DNA of 64,000 nucleotides from Deltaproteobacteria bacterium (GCA_012517315.1 JAAYVE010000030.1:1-64000), one strand, 5' to 3'; shown: positions 15,896 through 26,977, counted from the stretch's first letter. Notes: generated by a model from the sequence alone, not told the origin. Numbers and translations are program-made.

Positions 15896-17944
15896 ATGGG
15901 ACTGTTCAAGAAGACGGAAGAGCGCGAACAGCGGACACCTCAGGAACTGGTGGATCTCAAGCTGGCGGTCCAGAAGGCTCAGCTGCCTGAGAATGTCGCT
16001 CAGGTGGCTTTCAAGGAACTGGAGCGTCTGGAGAACACCGATCCCTCCATGGCGGAGTACACCATTGGTTTGACTTACCTCGATCTTCTCATTTCATTGC
16101 CCTGGAAGCGCTTCACCGACGACAATCTGGACCTGGCCCATGCCAAGGAGGTTCTGGAGGCGCGTCACTTCGGGCTGCACCACGTCAAAGAGCGCATACT
16201 GGATTACCTGGCGGTGCGCACGTTGTGTTCCATCGGGGCTTTTCACATTCTTGTGGTGGACGATGAGGAGATCGCACGGACGAACCTGGAATACGTCCTC
16301 AAGAAGCAGGGTTATGAAGTGGATACGGCGGCGAACGGTGCCGAGGCCCTGGAGTGTGTCAAGAGGAAAGACTACGACTTGGTTCTCACCGACTTGAAGA
16401 TGGAGAAGCTCGACGGAATGCAGCTTCTGGAGTCGGTGAGGAAGCTCTCCCCCCATACAGACACAGTCATGATCACAGGGTACGCCACCGTGACATCCGC
16501 CGTGGACGCCATGAAGAAGGGCGCAGTCCATTATTTGTCCAAGCCCATCAACCTGGATGAACTGAGAAAGATCGTCCAGCACATCAAAGAGAAAAAGAAG
16601 CACATCCAGATGAGTCGCGGGCCGATTCTATGTTTCACGGGTCCGCCGGGAACGGGAAAGACGTCCATTGGGAAAGCCATTGCAGAGGCCCTTGAACGGA
16701 CGTTCGTGCGCCTCTCCCTAGGGGGGATGCGTGACGAGGCTGAGCTGCGGGGGCATCGAAGAACTTACGTGGGTGCCATGCCGGGCCGGATCATTCAGGA
16801 GATCCGCCGGTTGGGAATGAAAAACCCGGTGTTCATGCTGGACGAAATCGACAAGATCGGGCAAGACTTTCGTGGGGACCCGGCCTCCGTTCTCCTGGAA
16901 ATCCTGGACCCGGAACAGAACTCCAATTTTGTGGACTATTACCTGGATGTTCCCTTTGATCTGTCCAGTGTCATGTTCATAGCCACCTCCAACGTCGTGG
17001 AGAGACTCCCGGGCCCTCTCTTGGACCGGCTTGAGGTTATTAGTTTCCCCGGCTACACGGAGAAGGAGAAGCTGCACATTGCCAGGAATCACATGATTCC
17101 CCGGGAAATCAAGGAGCACGGTCTGCTGCGTTGCAAGTCCCCTTTCACGGATGGCGCCATTTTGAACATCATCAGGGACTACACCCGGGAAGCCGGATTG
17201 AGGCAATTGGAGCGGGAGATTTGCCAGGTCTGCCGCAAACTCGCCCGCATCTGCCTCGAAAGCGGTAGTGACTACTTTCCCAAGTTGGTTGACGAAAACC
17301 TGGTGCAGCAACTTCTCGGGCCTCGTCACCACGTGAGGGAAGTGGCGGCGGGTGAGAATCGAGTCGGGGTCACAACAGGGCTTGTCTGGAGCGAGTTTGG
17401 CGGGGAGATCATCTTTGTGGAAGCCACCATCATGCGGGGCACCCAGCAAATCATTCTCACCGGATCCCTGGGCAGTGTCATCAAAGAGTCCGCCCAGACG
17501 GCCCTCAGCTTCATCAGGAGTCATTCACAAGACCTCGGTGTTCCCGAGGGCTTTTTCAAGGACACGGACATTCACATCCATATCCCGGCTGGGGCGATCC
17601 CAAAGGATGGTCCCTCCGCTGGCGTGACCATTGCCATGTCTCTTCTTTCCGTGCTCACGGGAAGACCGGCACGGAGAGATGTCGCCATGACCGGCGAGTT
17701 GACACTGAGCGGCCGCATCCTCCCCGTGAACGGCATCCGGGAAAAACTGCTCGCCGCCCAGCGGGCCGGCGTCAAGATGGTGATTCTGCCCCGTTCCAAT
17801 GAGGTGGACGTGAAAAACCTGGACGCCGACGTGACCGAGGATCTCGAGGTTTTCCTGAGCGATGACTTGACCGAGATTGTCGACAGGGTGCTCATGCAGA
17901 AAGTGTCCCGCCAGCCCCCTATCTCTCAAGCTGGTACCTCTTGA
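15896..17944 (+). CDS. Lon-type protease with an inserted response-regulator receiver domain
   Basis: 682 residues. The large N-terminal LON substrate domain is missing; residues 1-110 match only the helical segment before the ATPase ([22 protein letters not shown]). A complete receiver domain (about 117-230; acidic pair VDDEE, phospho-Asp166 in [10 protein letters not shown] near 217) is inserted exactly where normal Lon passes to GPILC. The AAA+ module follows (Walker A GPPGTGKT 249-256, LDEIDKI, RGDP), then the protease domain with catalytic Ser574 (PKDGPSAG) and Lys617 (REKLLAA). All catalytic residues are present, so it is probably an active protease whose ATPase is gated by phosphorylation. 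It overlaps the convergent NtrC-type gene by 26 nt. AGGTGA precedes the ATG. Confidence 0.92.
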   Translation: MGLFKKTEEREQRTPQELVDLKLAVQKAQLPENVAQVAFKELERLENTDPSMAEYTIGLTYLDLLISLPWKRFTDDNLDLAHAKEVLEARHFGLHHVKERILDYLAVRTLCSIGAFHILVVDDEEIARTNLEYVLKKQGYEVDTAANGAEALECVKRKDYDLVLTDLKMEKLDGMQLLESVRKLSPHTDTVMITGYATVTSAVDAMKKGAVHYLSKPINLDELRKIVQHIKEKKKHIQMSRGPILCFTGPPGTGKTSIGKAIAEALERTFVRLSLGGMRDEAELRGHRRTYVGAMPGRIIQEIRRLGMKNPVFMLDEIDKIGQDFRGDPASVLLEILDPEQNSNFVDYYLDVPFDLSSVMFIATSNVVERLPGPLLDRLEVISFPGYTEKEKLHIARNHMIPREIKEHGLLRCKSPFTDGAILNIIRDYTREAGLRQLEREICQVCRKLARICLESGSDYFPKLVDENLVQQLLGPRHHVREVAAGENRVGVTTGLVWSEFGGEIIFVEATIMRGTQQIILTGSLGSVIKESAQTALSFIRSHSQDLGVPEGFFKDTDIHIHIPAGAIPKDGPSAGVTIAMSLLSVLTGRPARRDVAMTGELTLSGRILPVNGIREKLLAAQRAGVKMVILPRSNEVDVKNLDADVTEDLEVFLSDDLTEIVDRVLMQKVSRQPPISQAGTS

Positions 17945-19274
17945 TTTTCCGCCAGAGGGAAACTCTGTCGATCCCGAGCAACTCCGCCGCCTTGGTGCGA
18001 CTTCCCTGGACCTTCTGCAGGACCCAAGCGATGTACTCCTTTTCGTTTTCTTCCAGGGTCAGGATCTCTTTCCGGGCATGGCGTCTGATGACGGATGGAA
18101 GCTGCTGCAGATCCATCGGAAGATGCTCCATCTCGATTCGGGGCCCGTTGGCCAGGGTGACCGCCCTCTCCACTATGTTTTCCAGTTCCCTGATATTGCC
18201 TGGAAAGGCGTAATCCATGAGGGCGTCCATGACTTCCGGGGAAACCCCTTCAATCTCCTTTCCCTGCTGACCGGCAAATTTGTGCAGAAAGTGGTGGCAG
18301 AGCAGAGGGATATCGTCTTTTCGTTCTGAAAGGGGCGGCACATGGAGGGTGATGACATTGAGACGGTAATAAAGGTCCTCACGAAAGGTGCCGTTGTTCA
18401 CCTCCTGCCGCAGATCCCGGTTACTGGCCCCCAGGATTCGGATATCCACGGGGACCTCCCTGGTTCCTCCCACTCGCATGATTCTCTTTTCCTGAATGGT
18501 TCTCAAGAGCTTCACCTGCATGGAAGGCTGCATGTCCGCGATTTCATCCAGGAGAACGGTTCCTCCGGAGGCCGCCTCAAGGAGGCCCTCTTTCTCCCGT
18601 TGAGCCCCGGTGAAGGCTTCCTTCTCATGACCGAAAAGTTCGTTTGCCAGGAGTTCCTCATTGAATGCACCGCAGTTGATGGCAAGGAACCTCTTTGCCG
18701 CCCGGGGACTCAGGAGATGGATGGCTCTCGCCACCAGTTCCTTCCCCGTTCCCGTTTCCCCCTCGATGAGCACGTTGCAGTCCGCCGGGGCGACCTGGGC
18801 GATCAACTTGTTGAGAGCCTGCATTTTGGGGCTTTTTCCTATGATGAAATGCGCCCCTCGGTCACAGCGCATCTGGCGTTTTAGCTCGATCAACTCCTTC
18901 TGAAGCATGCGCTTTTCCAGCGCCTTGTGCACCAAGAGTCGCACCTCATCCAGGTTGAACGGCTTCGCAATGTAGTGGTAGGCCCCTTTCTGCATGGCTT
19001 CCACCGCTGAGGATATCGTTGCATAGCCGGTGATCATGATCACCTCGGTTTCCGGATAGAGCTCCTTGGCCCTTTTGAGGACCTGCATGCCGTCCACTTG
19101 CTCCATCCTGAGATCCGTCAGCACCAAATCATATTCCGTCTTCTCCAGTTCACGGAGGGCTTTCAAGCCGTTCTCGACCGCAACAGCCTGATATTTTTCC
19201 TTGTTCAGGATGTGGGTGAGGTTTTCCCGAGTGATGGACTCGTCGTCCACGACAAGTATGCGAACGGTATCCAT
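17919..19274 (-). CDS. Sigma-54-dependent response regulator, NtrC family
   Basis: 451 residues: receiver domain 1-120 with phospho-Asp54 (LVLTDLRM), sigma-54 AAA+ domain about 140-375 (Walker [18 protein letters not shown]-finger region [11 protein letters not shown]), and a Fis-type HTH at the C-terminus ([20 protein letters not shown]). The sigma-54 contact loop reads EAFTGA rather than GAFTGA. Its receiver is very like the one inserted in the neighbouring Lon-type protease. The gene lies 8 nt after the HAMP kinase, so kinase and regulator form one operon. It is the obvious candidate activator of the sigma-54 promoter at 15197-15211. Confidence 0.93.
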   Translation of the reverse strand: MDTVRILVVDDESITRENLTHILNKEKYQAVAVENGLKALRELEKTEYDLVLTDLRMEQVDGMQVLKRAKELYPETEVIMITGYATISSAVEAMQKGAYHYIAKPFNLDEVRLLVHKALEKRMLQKELIELKRQMRCDRGAHFIIGKSPKMQALNKLIAQVAPADCNVLIEGETGTGKELVARAIHLLSPRAAKRFLAINCGAFNEELLANELFGHEKEAFTGAQREKEGLLEAASGGTVLLDEIADMQPSMQVKLLRTIQEKRIMRVGGTREVPVDIRILGASNRDLRQEVNNGTFREDLYYRLNVITLHVPPLSERKDDIPLLCHHFLHKFAGQQGKEIEGVSPEVMDALMDYAFPGNIRELENIVERAVTLANGPRIEMEHLPMDLQQLPSVIRRHARKEILTLEENEKEYIAWVLQKVQGSRTKAAELLGIDRVSLWRKIKRYQLER

Positions 19275-19282
19275 TGTGGCGA

Positions 19283-20710
19283 TCAGCCCTTCACGGAGGG
19301 TTGCGGGTCGACAGGAAGACGGATGAAGAAGGTGGTCCCCTCTCCTTCACGGCTCTCGGCGGATATCGTTCCGCCATGCTTCTTGATGATGCCGTAGGCG
19401 ATGGACAAACCCAGTCCTGTCCCGAACCCAACTTCCTTTGTGGAAAAAAACGGGTCGAAGATCTTTCCCAGGTTCTTTGCAGGGATACCCATCCCAGTGT
19501 CTTCGACCCGAATGGCCACCATCCCCGTTTGCTTTTCCATTTCCGCCGAAACCCTGATCTGTCCGTCTTTGCCCTGCATGGCATCGATGGCGTTCATGAA
19601 CAGATTGAGAAAGACCTCCTGGAGCCGCTGGGAATCGACCTTCACCATCAGGTCAGGGGGGATGTTCCGAATGACCTCGATTCCCGGCGGGACTTGGCTG
19701 GAGATGAGCCGCAAAGCTCTGTCAATGACATTCTCCAGGGTGACGGAGAGCATGGAAAACTCCCTCACCCTTGAGAATTCAAGGAGGCCCCTCACGATAT
19801 CCCTTGCCCTGTGAACTTCTTGTTCGATGTTTGTGAGCATCCTTCGCAGGAAATCCAGTTCCCCGTTTTCCAGTTCCTCCATGACAATCTGGCAGGATGT
19901 GGAAATGTTATTGAGGGGATTGTTCAACTGGTGCGCCACTCCGGATGTGAGGACCCCCAGGGAAGATAGCCGCTTGGATTCCACCAGCTGATCCTGACGC
20001 TTTTCCAGTTCTCCCACCATGTGATTGAATGCTTCCACAACCCGCTGGGTCTCATCTCGAGTCTTGAGTACGGGGAGCCTCTTGAACTCACCCCGGCTGA
20101 TCCGTTCCGTTGTGGACTCAACCACCCGAAGGGGTTGGATGATTTTACGGCTGACGAAAGGAATGAGCGCAATACCGAAAAAGACGAAGACAAACAACGA
20201 GAAGATGAGCTGAGCCTTGAGTTGCGCAATGATGAAAAGGATTTTGCTCCGTTCGAATTTCACCAGGGATTCCGACAAATCAACGAGGCTTTTGCCCGTC
20301 TCCCGCAGGGATTCTTCCAAACGCTCCGAGCTTTGTGCCTTGGACTTGTCGTCTACCGCGGCCATGAACCTCTGGTAGGCCAGAAGGTGCTCCCTAAGTT
20401 TCTCCAGTTGCACGCTCCCCTCCAGTCCCGTCGCCTGGGGCATCACGCTGTCAAGAATCTCCAGGCCATGTTGGACGTATTTCCTGTTTTCCACGAGGCT
20501 TTCCGGCAGACCGTAGAGAAGGTAGTTCTTCTCGTAGCGCCTTGTTTCAAGAATAGTATTGCTCAAATCCTGCGCAACTTCGAGGAAACGGACCTTGTTC
20601 TCGATGCCCAACAAATAATGATAGCTCAGACCGCCCAAGACCCCTATGGCAATGAGGCATGCGGTCATGCCGAGGACAATCTTCTGGCGGATGTTCAACG
20701 CGAATTTCAT
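19283..20710 (-). CDS. HAMP-domain sensor histidine kinase
   Basis: 475 residues. TM1 is at about 10-30, a helical periplasmic sensor domain of ~130 residues follows, TM2 is at about 165-187, then HAMP (about 187-240), the dimerisation domain with phospho-acceptor His260 (GVAHQLNNPL), and an HATPase domain with VNxxxNAIDAM, DTGMGI and GTGLGLSIAYGI boxes. GGAGGAGG lies about 11 nt before the ATG. It is in an operon with the NtrC regulator (8-nt gap), and its product is the probable phosphodonor for that regulator and possibly for the receiver of the Lon hybrid. The signal is unknown; sulfite or an envelope signal is suggested by the divergent exporter operon. Confidence 0.92.
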   Translation of the reverse strand: MKFALNIRQKIVLGMTACLIAIGVLGGLSYHYLLGIENKVRFLEVAQDLSNTILETRRYEKNYLLYGLPESLVENRKYVQHGLEILDSVMPQATGLEGSVQLEKLREHLLAYQRFMAAVDDKSKAQSSERLEESLRETGKSLVDLSESLVKFERSKILFIIAQLKAQLIFSLFVFVFFGIALIPFVSRKIIQPLRVVESTTERISRGEFKRLPVLKTRDETQRVVEAFNHMVGELEKRQDQLVESKRLSSLGVLTSGVAHQLNNPLNNISTSCQIVMEELENGELDFLRRMLTNIEQEVHRARDIVRGLLEFSRVREFSMLSVTLENVIDRALRLISSQVPPGIEVIRNIPPDLMVKVDSQRLQEVFLNLFMNAIDAMQGKDGQIRVSAEMEKQTGMVAIRVEDTGMGIPAKNLGKIFDPFFSTKEVGFGTGLGLSIAYGIIKKHGGTISAESREGEGTTFFIRLPVDPQPSVKG

Positions 20711-20816
20711 GAGAACCCAAGCCTCCTCCTATAACCGAGCCGGTCGGTTTTTCAGAGCACTGTGCCTGTCGGGCGATGGAAACCCTATGGGTGGATTTCC
20801 AACGTCCCTTTCCAAC

Positions 20817-23800
20817 CTAAGTCCCCGCACTATACAGGGCTTCACGGACCTTGGCCACGAACTCCTTCAATGAAAAAGGCTTTTGGATGAAATGGCAGCC
20901 CGTATCCAGAACCCCGTGATGATCAATGACATCCGCAGTATAGCCGGACATGAAGAGCACCTTCAGGCCGCCCACCAGTGGAGCCATTTTCTCATACAGG
21001 GCCTTCCCGTTCATGTCGGGCATGATCACATCCGTCACCAGAAGATGTAGAACAGGGGGGTGAGAGGCCACTAGTTCCAGGGCCGTTTTCCCGTCGGGGG
21101 CGGTGAGGACTTTATACCCGTGCTGAGTCAAGATCTGGGCGGCAAGGGTGCGGACCTGTTCCTGGTCTTCCGCAACGAGAATGGTCTCATTGCCGCCCAG
21201 GGATTGCGAGGCGGTCTGGTCGGAGCCCAAAGACACAGCTTTTTCCTTCACCTGAGGGAAGAAGACCCTGAAAGTGGTGCCATTTCCAGGTTCACTGTGC
21301 ACACTGATGCTCCCGGAGTGCTGTTTGACGATGCCGTACACCGTGGCGAGTCCCAGGCCGGTGCCTCTTCCCATCTCCTTAGTGGTGAAGAAGGGCTCAA
21401 AAACTCGTTCGGCGGTCTGTTGATCCATCCCCGCCCCCGTATCCGTAACGGCCAGCATGACATAGGGTCCGGCTTCAAGAACCTGATGGCTCTTGGCTTG
21501 AGTGTCGTCCAGTTCCACCATTCCCGTTTGCAGCAGGAGGGTCCCCCCCTCCCGCATGGCATCTTGAGCGTTGAGAGCCAGGTTCAGAATGACCTGCTCC
21601 ACTTGCCCCACGTCGCCGCGAAACACGACGGGATAGGATGCGGGCTCGAACCGGATGTTCACGTTTTCGCGGATGGTCCGTCTGAGCAGCTGGTGAAAAC
21701 CGGTGATCACTTCGTTGAGGTCGATGGGCTGCACTTCCAGAGTCTGCCTTCTCGCAAAGGCGAGGAGTTGGCGCGTGAGGTCTCTCGCACGTCTACCGGC
21801 ACTCAGGATCTCCTTCATGTCGCCTCTCAATGGGTCGTTCTCGGACATGCTGTCAAGGAGGATCTCCGAGTATCCCAAAATGGGGGAAAGCATGTTGTTG
21901 AAATCGTGGGCGATGCCCCCTGCCAGTCGACCGACGGATTCGAGCTTTCGAGCTTGCATAAGCTGTTTCTCGAGGACCGCTCTCTCCTCCGCCGCCCTCT
22001 TTTCTTCGGTGATGTCTTCATAGGTGCACAGCAGACCCCGGACCTTACCGTCGTCGTCGTACAGGGGAATTTTGCTTGTGCGCAGCACGATGCGTGTGCC
22101 GTCCGGCGTTGTCTGAAACTCTTCGTAGTTGAGTTTGGGACGACCCGATTCCATAACCAGCCGGTCATCCGCCAAGTACTGCTCCGCTTGCTCAGCCCAT
22201 GCCATTTCATGGTCGCTTCGACCCACAATATCCGACGGAGACGAAAAACCTGCGTCCCGTGCAAACGCTCTGTTGCAGCCGAGATAGAGGGAATTCAGGT
22301 CTTTCCAGAACACCCGCACGGGTATGGTGTCCAGGACGGACCGGAGCATGCGCCGGGATTCCCGCAAGGCTTCATCCGCCCGTTTGTGCGCCGTGATGTC
22401 CACTCCCACGCATAGGATCTCCTGCACCACCCCATGGGGATCGCGAACCGCCTTGTTGGTCCAGGTCACCCACATGCGACGACCGTCTTTGTGCATGTTC
22501 TCGTTTTCGTTTGTGTAGTAAGAATCGGGGTTGTTGCAGATGTCTTGGAGAAGAGCCTTGAGGTCGCGCCCCGATGTTTCCACCTCCGGGACGATGGTCC
22601 CCACCACGTTACGGCCGATGATCTCCTCCTCGGAGAAGCCGAAGAATTCCTGGGCGAATTCGTTGAAGAACGTCACGCAACCATGAGGATCCATCCTCAG
22701 GATGATGCTCCTCGCGTGCTGGACCAGTTCACGGTACTTGGCTTCACTGGCGTGCAGGGCATCCTCTGCGCGTTTGCGATCGCTGACATCCCGCACGACG
22801 GCGATGAGCACACCTCGGCCGAACCATCGGCTGTGCCTGAGAGAAACCTCCACGTCAAAAACGCTTCCATCGTGGGGGCGAAGGGCTTTCCATTCAAAGA
22901 CGAGGTTTTCTCCCGACATCGCCCGTTGCCAGATCCCGGAAAGGCGCTCTTGTTGATTGTTTTCCCGAGCCGAGATTTCCGCGATCGTATATTCTCTGAT
23001 CCTTTCACGCGGCAACCGAAACATGGAGAGCATGCGGTCGTTCACTTCGAGGATCCTGCCCTCCGGGTCCTGGACGATGAGGGCATCGTAGATGTCGTGG
23101 AATACCTGGCGGAGGTTCTGTTCGGATAGGGCAAGGGATTCCTTGGCCTTTTCCTTCTCCGTCATTTCCGCCATGAGCATTCGGTTCCGCCGCCCCACTT
23201 CCCGCACGGAGATCAGTGCAGAAACGGTTATGAGCAGCACCAAGAGAAGCGCCCAATATTTGGCTTGGTCGAGGGTCGTGAGTTGGTCCAGAAGGGCCTG
23301 CTGCATGTACATTCCGGTCCCGATGTAGCACTGGAGTTCCGGGATTCCCATCACAAAGGCAAGTTTTTCCTGTGCGGTCTGCTGACCGGGTGGATAGTAA
23401 TGGTATCGGACAAACCCCCCATGGGTGTGAGAACGAGCCGTTTCTACCAGTTCGCGAATGATGTAGATCCCATGAACATCCTGCAGATCCCACTGGTTGT
23501 TCATCTCCATTCCCGGCTCAAAGGGCTGGACCAGCATGGTGCCGTCATAAGCGCTCATGAAAATGTAGTTGGGTCCGTACTGATCTTCGTACACAAGGCG
23601 CCGCACCCTGTCTCGAACGGCCGAAAGGGCGTCTTCTTTGGATGTTTCTCCCGACCTGACCCCCTGCACCACCGGTTCGATGGAATTCTTGGCCATGTGC
23701 ACCAACTGGGTGAGCCCGGCTTTCCTTTGGGAATCCATACTCTTCAGAAGATCCCTGGTCCAGAGATGAAAAAACAACAGGTTGGCCGCGGCGACGAAAG

Positions 23801-23903
23801 CCGCACTGAACAGGATGCGGGCATACGGCCCTCGCTTTCGTGTGACGGGATCACTCTCCCGGTCGGATGGGGGCGATACCTCGATGAATTCCCGGTTTTT
23901 CAT
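20817..23903 (-). CDS. Cache/PAS hybrid sensor histidine kinase
   Basis: 1028 residues. TM1 is at about 29-48, an extracytoplasmic single-Cache domain follows ([34 protein letters not shown]), then TM2 (about 218-235), three PAS/PAC units (each ending in a DVSDRKRAE- or DITAHKRAD-type linker), HisKA with [11 protein letters not shown], an HATPase domain, and a C-terminal receiver (about 905-1025, phospho-Asp in [12 protein letters not shown] near the end). The Cache module usually binds small carboxylates or similar ligands. GGAG precedes the ATG. The upstream ABC exporter gene is in the same direction 69 nt away. No output regulator is adjacent. Confidence 0.92.
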   Translation of the reverse strand: MKNREFIEVSPPSDRESDPVTRKRGPYARILFSAAFVAAANLLFFHLWTRDLLKSMDSQRKAGLTQLVHMAKNSIEPVVQGVRSGETSKEDALSAVRDRVRRLVYEDQYGPNYIFMSAYDGTMLVQPFEPGMEMNNQWDLQDVHGIYIIRELVETARSHTHGGFVRYHYYPPGQQTAQEKLAFVMGIPELQCYIGTGMYMQQALLDQLTTLDQAKYWALLLVLLITVSALISVREVGRRNRMLMAEMTEKEKAKESLALSEQNLRQVFHDIYDALIVQDPEGRILEVNDRMLSMFRLPRERIREYTIAEISARENNQQERLSGIWQRAMSGENLVFEWKALRPHDGSVFDVEVSLRHSRWFGRGVLIAVVRDVSDRKRAEDALHASEAKYRELVQHARSIILRMDPHGCVTFFNEFAQEFFGFSEEEIIGRNVVGTIVPEVETSGRDLKALLQDICNNPDSYYTNENENMHKDGRRMWVTWTNKAVRDPHGVVQEILCVGVDITAHKRADEALRESRRMLRSVLDTIPVRVFWKDLNSLYLGCNRAFARDAGFSSPSDIVGRSDHEMAWAEQAEQYLADDRLVMESGRPKLNYEEFQTTPDGTRIVLRTSKIPLYDDDGKVRGLLCTYEDITEEKRAAEERAVLEKQLMQARKLESVGRLAGGIAHDFNNMLSPILGYSEILLDSMSENDPLRGDMKEILSAGRRARDLTRQLLAFARRQTLEVQPIDLNEVITGFHQLLRRTIRENVNIRFEPASYPVVFRGDVGQVEQVILNLALNAQDAMREGGTLLLQTGMVELDDTQAKSHQVLEAGPYVMLAVTDTGAGMDQQTAERVFEPFFTTKEMGRGTGLGLATVYGIVKQHSGSISVHSEPGNGTTFRVFFPQVKEKAVSLGSDQTASQSLGGNETILVAEDQEQVRTLAAQILTQHGYKVLTAPDGKTALELVASHPPVLHLLVTDVIMPDMNGKALYEKMAPLVGGLKVLFMSGYTADVIDHHGVLDTGCHFIQKPFSLKEFVAKVREALYSAGT

Positions 23904-23972
23904 TCCGGCGCTCCTGACCCCCGTTGAGGGATCCTTTCAGGTTGACAACGGACCAATTTCCACCTCCCCTGT

Positions 23973-25970
23973 TCATTGGGCATCTGAGTCCCGGCCGAAC
24001 TGTGTGCGACTGAGGGTCGCGTAGAGGCCATCCCGGGCAAGCAGTTCCCGGTGCGTGCCCTGCTCCACAATCCTCCCCCTGTCCAGCACAAGAATGCGAT
24101 CTGCGGCCAGGATGGTGCTCAGCCGGTGTGCAATGACAATGCTGGTGCGCCCGGCCATGATGTGTCTCAAGGACTCCTGGATGAGTACCTCAGACTCACT
24201 GTCCAGATGGCTCGTCGCCTCGTCCAGGACGAGAATGCGGGGGTTCTTGAGAATGACCCGGGCCAGTGCGATGCGTTGCTTTTCCCCTCCGCTCAGCCTG
24301 TAGCCCCGTTCTCCCACGATCGTATCATAGCGATTGGGGAGGCCCATGATGAAGTCGTGAATGTTCGCGGCCCTGGCTGCCGCCTCGAGTTCCTCCTGGG
24401 TGGCATTCAGGTTGGCATAGAGGAGATTGGTGCGAATGGTATCGTGAAAGAGGTGCGTCTCCTGGGTCACCATGCCAATCTGCCTGTTCAAGGACTCGAG
24501 AGTGACCGTTCGCAGATCGTGGCCGTCCAGGAGGATTCGTCCTTGCGTCACATCGTAGAGGCGGGGAATGAGGTAAGTGAGGGTGCTCTTCCCGGCACCA
24601 CTCGGGCCGACCAGGGCGACCAGTTGACCCGGCAGAGCTTTGAAGGAAATGTTTCGGAGCGCGTATTCCCTTGCCTGACTGCGGGGAGCGTCCCCGCGCC
24701 CAAGTCGGTTCAACGGTGGATCCTTTGCCTCCCCGTCACCCCGACGACCCGACATGGAAGGGTGTGGTCCTACCACACTTGCCACACCTCCCGAAAAAAC
24801 CGCCTTGACTTCGGCCATCATGCCGTAGCGGCGCACATCCTGCAAGAGGAACCGATCCTCCATGCGATAAGCAAAAGAGACATCCTCGAAAACCAGTTCG
24901 CCGCTCACATCCGTCAAGACCACCGCATCCCGTCCGTCCTGGATCTCCACCGGAAGATCCAGCACTTCGAACACCCTCTCGAAGCTCACCATGGAGGTGG
25001 CGAATTCCACCGGGGCATTGGCCAACGCCCGCAAGGAAGCGTAGAAACCAGCCAGGTAAGCGGCAAAGGCCACGATGGTCCCGATGCTCAGCCCTCCGCT
25101 TGCGGCCAAATGACCGCCGATGCCGTAGATGAGGGACGTTCCCACCGCGCTCACTAAGCCGATCATCATCACCATGGCGGACCCCATGACCGCCCGTTCC
25201 ACTCCCATTTGCCGCACAGCAACCGCCCGTTCCCCAAAGCGGTCGATTTCCATGGATGAACGCCCGAAAAGCTTGACCAGGATTGCCCCGCCAATGGAAA
25301 GGGTTTCATTGACCATGGCGTTCATCTGGGCGTTGGCCTCCATTTGGCGACGGGAAACCGTTCGCAGACGCCTGCTCATGGGGCGGGCAATTCCGAAATG
25401 CAGGGGCAGGACTGCAATGCTCAAAAGAGAGAGCCGCCAATCCAGGGCGACCATCACGGAAAGAAGAGCCAACGCCTGGACCAAGTTGCTCACGATGTCC
25501 ACGATAGTATTGCTGATGGCGTTGTGCGCCCCGACCACGTCCATGTTGAGGCGGCTCATGAGCTCTCCCGTCTTGGTGTGGGTGAAAAAGCGCAGAGACA
25601 TGCGCTGCAGGTGACTGTAGAGGGCAATGCGCAAATCGAAGATGACTCCTTCGCCGATGGAGGCGTTCACCCTGCGCTGGAGAACGGACAACCCCCCCGT
25701 GGAAACGGGAAGAAGGAGCAGCAGCAGGCTCAGCCACAGGAGACGGTCCCGGTCCCCTGAAGGAATGGTTCGGTCGATGAGGTCCCTGAGCACCAATGGC
25801 TGGATGAGATTGAGACCCGTGACCGCGAGGATGAAACAAAGAAGGGCCAGGATCTTCCATCGATACGGAAAACCGTAGGAGAGAGAACGCTTGAGGAGCT
25901 TCCACGTAACTTGCGGCCTCTCATCCGATGCCAGCAGAGCACCTCGCCAGCCTGCGCCTTGGAAAGCCAT
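23973..25970 (-). CDS. ABC exporter, fused membrane and ATPase domains
   Basis: 665 residues: six membrane helices (about 30-330) fused to one ATPase domain with Walker A GPSGAGKST, signature LSGGEKQ, Walker B ILVLDEATS and the switch His in IVIAHRLST. This is the homodimeric MsbA/LmrA-like exporter type for lipids or drugs. Unusually, about 60 residues are inserted between the first strand of the ATPase domain (VSFAYRMEDRF) and ALRNISF; the insert is Gly/Arg/Pro-rich and looks disordered. No ribosome binding site is visible before the ATG at 25970. Substrate unknown. It may be co-transcribed with the Cache kinase. Confidence 0.9.
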   Translation of the reverse strand: MAFQGAGWRGALLASDERPQVTWKLLKRSLSYGFPYRWKILALLCFILAVTGLNLIQPLVLRDLIDRTIPSGDRDRLLWLSLLLLLLPVSTGGLSVLQRRVNASIGEGVIFDLRIALYSHLQRMSLRFFTHTKTGELMSRLNMDVVGAHNAISNTIVDIVSNLVQALALLSVMVALDWRLSLLSIAVLPLHFGIARPMSRRLRTVSRRQMEANAQMNAMVNETLSIGGAILVKLFGRSSMEIDRFGERAVAVRQMGVERAVMGSAMVMMIGLVSAVGTSLIYGIGGHLAASGGLSIGTIVAFAAYLAGFYASLRALANAPVEFATSMVSFERVFEVLDLPVEIQDGRDAVVLTDVSGELVFEDVSFAYRMEDRFLLQDVRRYGMMAEVKAVFSGGVASVVGPHPSMSGRRGDGEAKDPPLNRLGRGDAPRSQAREYALRNISFKALPGQLVALVGPSGAGKSTLTYLIPRLYDVTQGRILLDGHDLRTVTLESLNRQIGMVTQETHLFHDTIRTNLLYANLNATQEELEAAARAANIHDFIMGLPNRYDTIVGERGYRLSGGEKQRIALARVILKNPRILVLDEATSHLDSESEVLIQESLRHIMAGRTSIVIAHRLSTILAADRILVLDRGRIVEQGTHRELLARDGLYATLSRTQFGRDSDAQ

Positions 25971-26215
25971 GGTTAAACGCCTGTGTACGCCGTTTCTGTC
26001 AACAAGAGAGGAAGCTCCCCGCAGACTTTTGCATTGTGGAATCAGGGGAAGTGCCCGCTCTTTGCATAGAGCCGAATTAAAATATTATGCCACAATGAGT
26101 CACTCCCGAAAACGGGTGACTCCACAAGCCCTTCTCCGTGCGGCTTGCACTATCCGCTTGACAGGCCAGTTCCCCGGCAGTAAACAGGTTGTTGCAATGC
26201 AAAAAAATATGATCG

Positions 26216-26390
26216 GCATCAGGTGCCGCGAGGGTTAAAAGGGAATCCCGTGTGAATCGGGAACGGTCCCGCCGCTGTGATCGGGGACGAAATCCGGGTG
26301 GACCACTGCTTCTTCTGAAGGGGAACGGGAAGGTCCGGAGAGTAGGAAGATCCGAGAGTCAGAAGACCTGCCTGAGAGCCGCAGGTGATC
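26216..26390 (+). ncRNA. Cobalamin riboswitch
   Basis: The conserved core is readable in order: CAGGTGCC, AAAAGGGAATCCCGTGTGAAT, ACGGTCCCGCCGCTGTGAT, GACCACTG, GGGAAGG, GAGAGTCAGAAGACCTGCC. P1 can form from CAGGT (26220-26224) with ACCTG (26366-26370). A GCAGGT (26381-26386) just downstream can pair with the same ACCTGC, giving an alternative structure. The element precedes a small-protein gene and a cobaltochelatase gene, matching feedback by B12. Confidence 0.93.
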
Positions 26391-26440
26391 TGTACGTGGA
26401 GATGCGCGATCCCCGGTGAAGGATGAGAAAACAGGGTGCA

Positions 26441-26475
26441 ATCCTCAGGGCCGAGTGCTTCGAGGATTTTTTTTT
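26441..26475 (+). terminator. Intrinsic terminator downstream of the riboswitch
   Basis: AATCCTC (26440-26446) pairs with GAGGATT (26462-26468), and nine T residues run from 26467 to 26475. It lies 70 nt after the riboswitch core and before the first gene, so the switch probably acts by transcription termination. Confidence 0.65.
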
Positions 26476-26582
26476 GCTCGCGCTTTTCCATGGAATCCCG
26501 GCGAAACCGGTCCACTGCAATCGGTGTGCTGTTCACCCCTGGACAACGGGGTGTACACACCTTCCCGTGACGGAGGAAGCAC

Positions 26583-26840
26583 ATGAAAAAGGGTTTGGTC
26601 GTCTACGTCACCGCGGGCAAGGAGGCGGTCATGGCCGACTCGTCCATCCAGGAATTCCCCCTGTTGAAACGAGAGGATGCGGCTACTGTTTGCTTCGCGA
26701 CTTCAGAGGACGAAGTCGCATACGGGTGGTGGCACATGATCTCAAGAGGCATGCATCAGGTTTTCCTCATGACGGCAGCCTACGACGCCGTATCGGGGCA
26801 ACTGGAACCTCACGGAACCCCGCTTCGTCTGTATGGCTGA
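26583..26840 (+). CDS. Small riboswitch-controlled protein, paralogue 1
   Basis: 85 residues, soluble, no signal peptide. GGAGG stands 6 nt before the ATG. It shares a clear pattern with the 88-residue protein encoded at 28198: MKxGxxVY at the start, then VCxATS, WWxxIxxGMH, and AAYD near residue 65. It is the first gene after the cobalamin riboswitch and terminator, followed by the periplasmic cobaltochelatase, so a link to cobalt or tetrapyrrole metabolism is likely by context. I do not recognise a named family. The conserved Trp pair and GMH could form a ligand site, but that is speculative. Confidence 0.8.
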   Translation: MKKGLVVYVTAGKEAVMADSSIQEFPLLKREDAATVCFATSEDEVAYGWWHMISRGMHQVFLMTAAYDAVSGQLEPHGTPLRLYG

Positions 26841-26977
26841 AACACCTCACTCGTTCCCGCTCAACGCTGTTGGAAAAGGAGGATTTCCCTCGCATCTCTC
26901 AATGAGGGTTTTGATTTTTCACTGCAATGATCACGGGATGGAAGACAAAGATTAACAGACCGGAAAAGGAGGGTACC

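Noticed and set aside
18500-18700. EAFTGA in place of GAFTGA as a sign of an inactive NtrC-type regulator
   Set aside because: The core FTGA is intact and all ATPase motifs are present; I think the first-position change is tolerated, so I do not call it defective.
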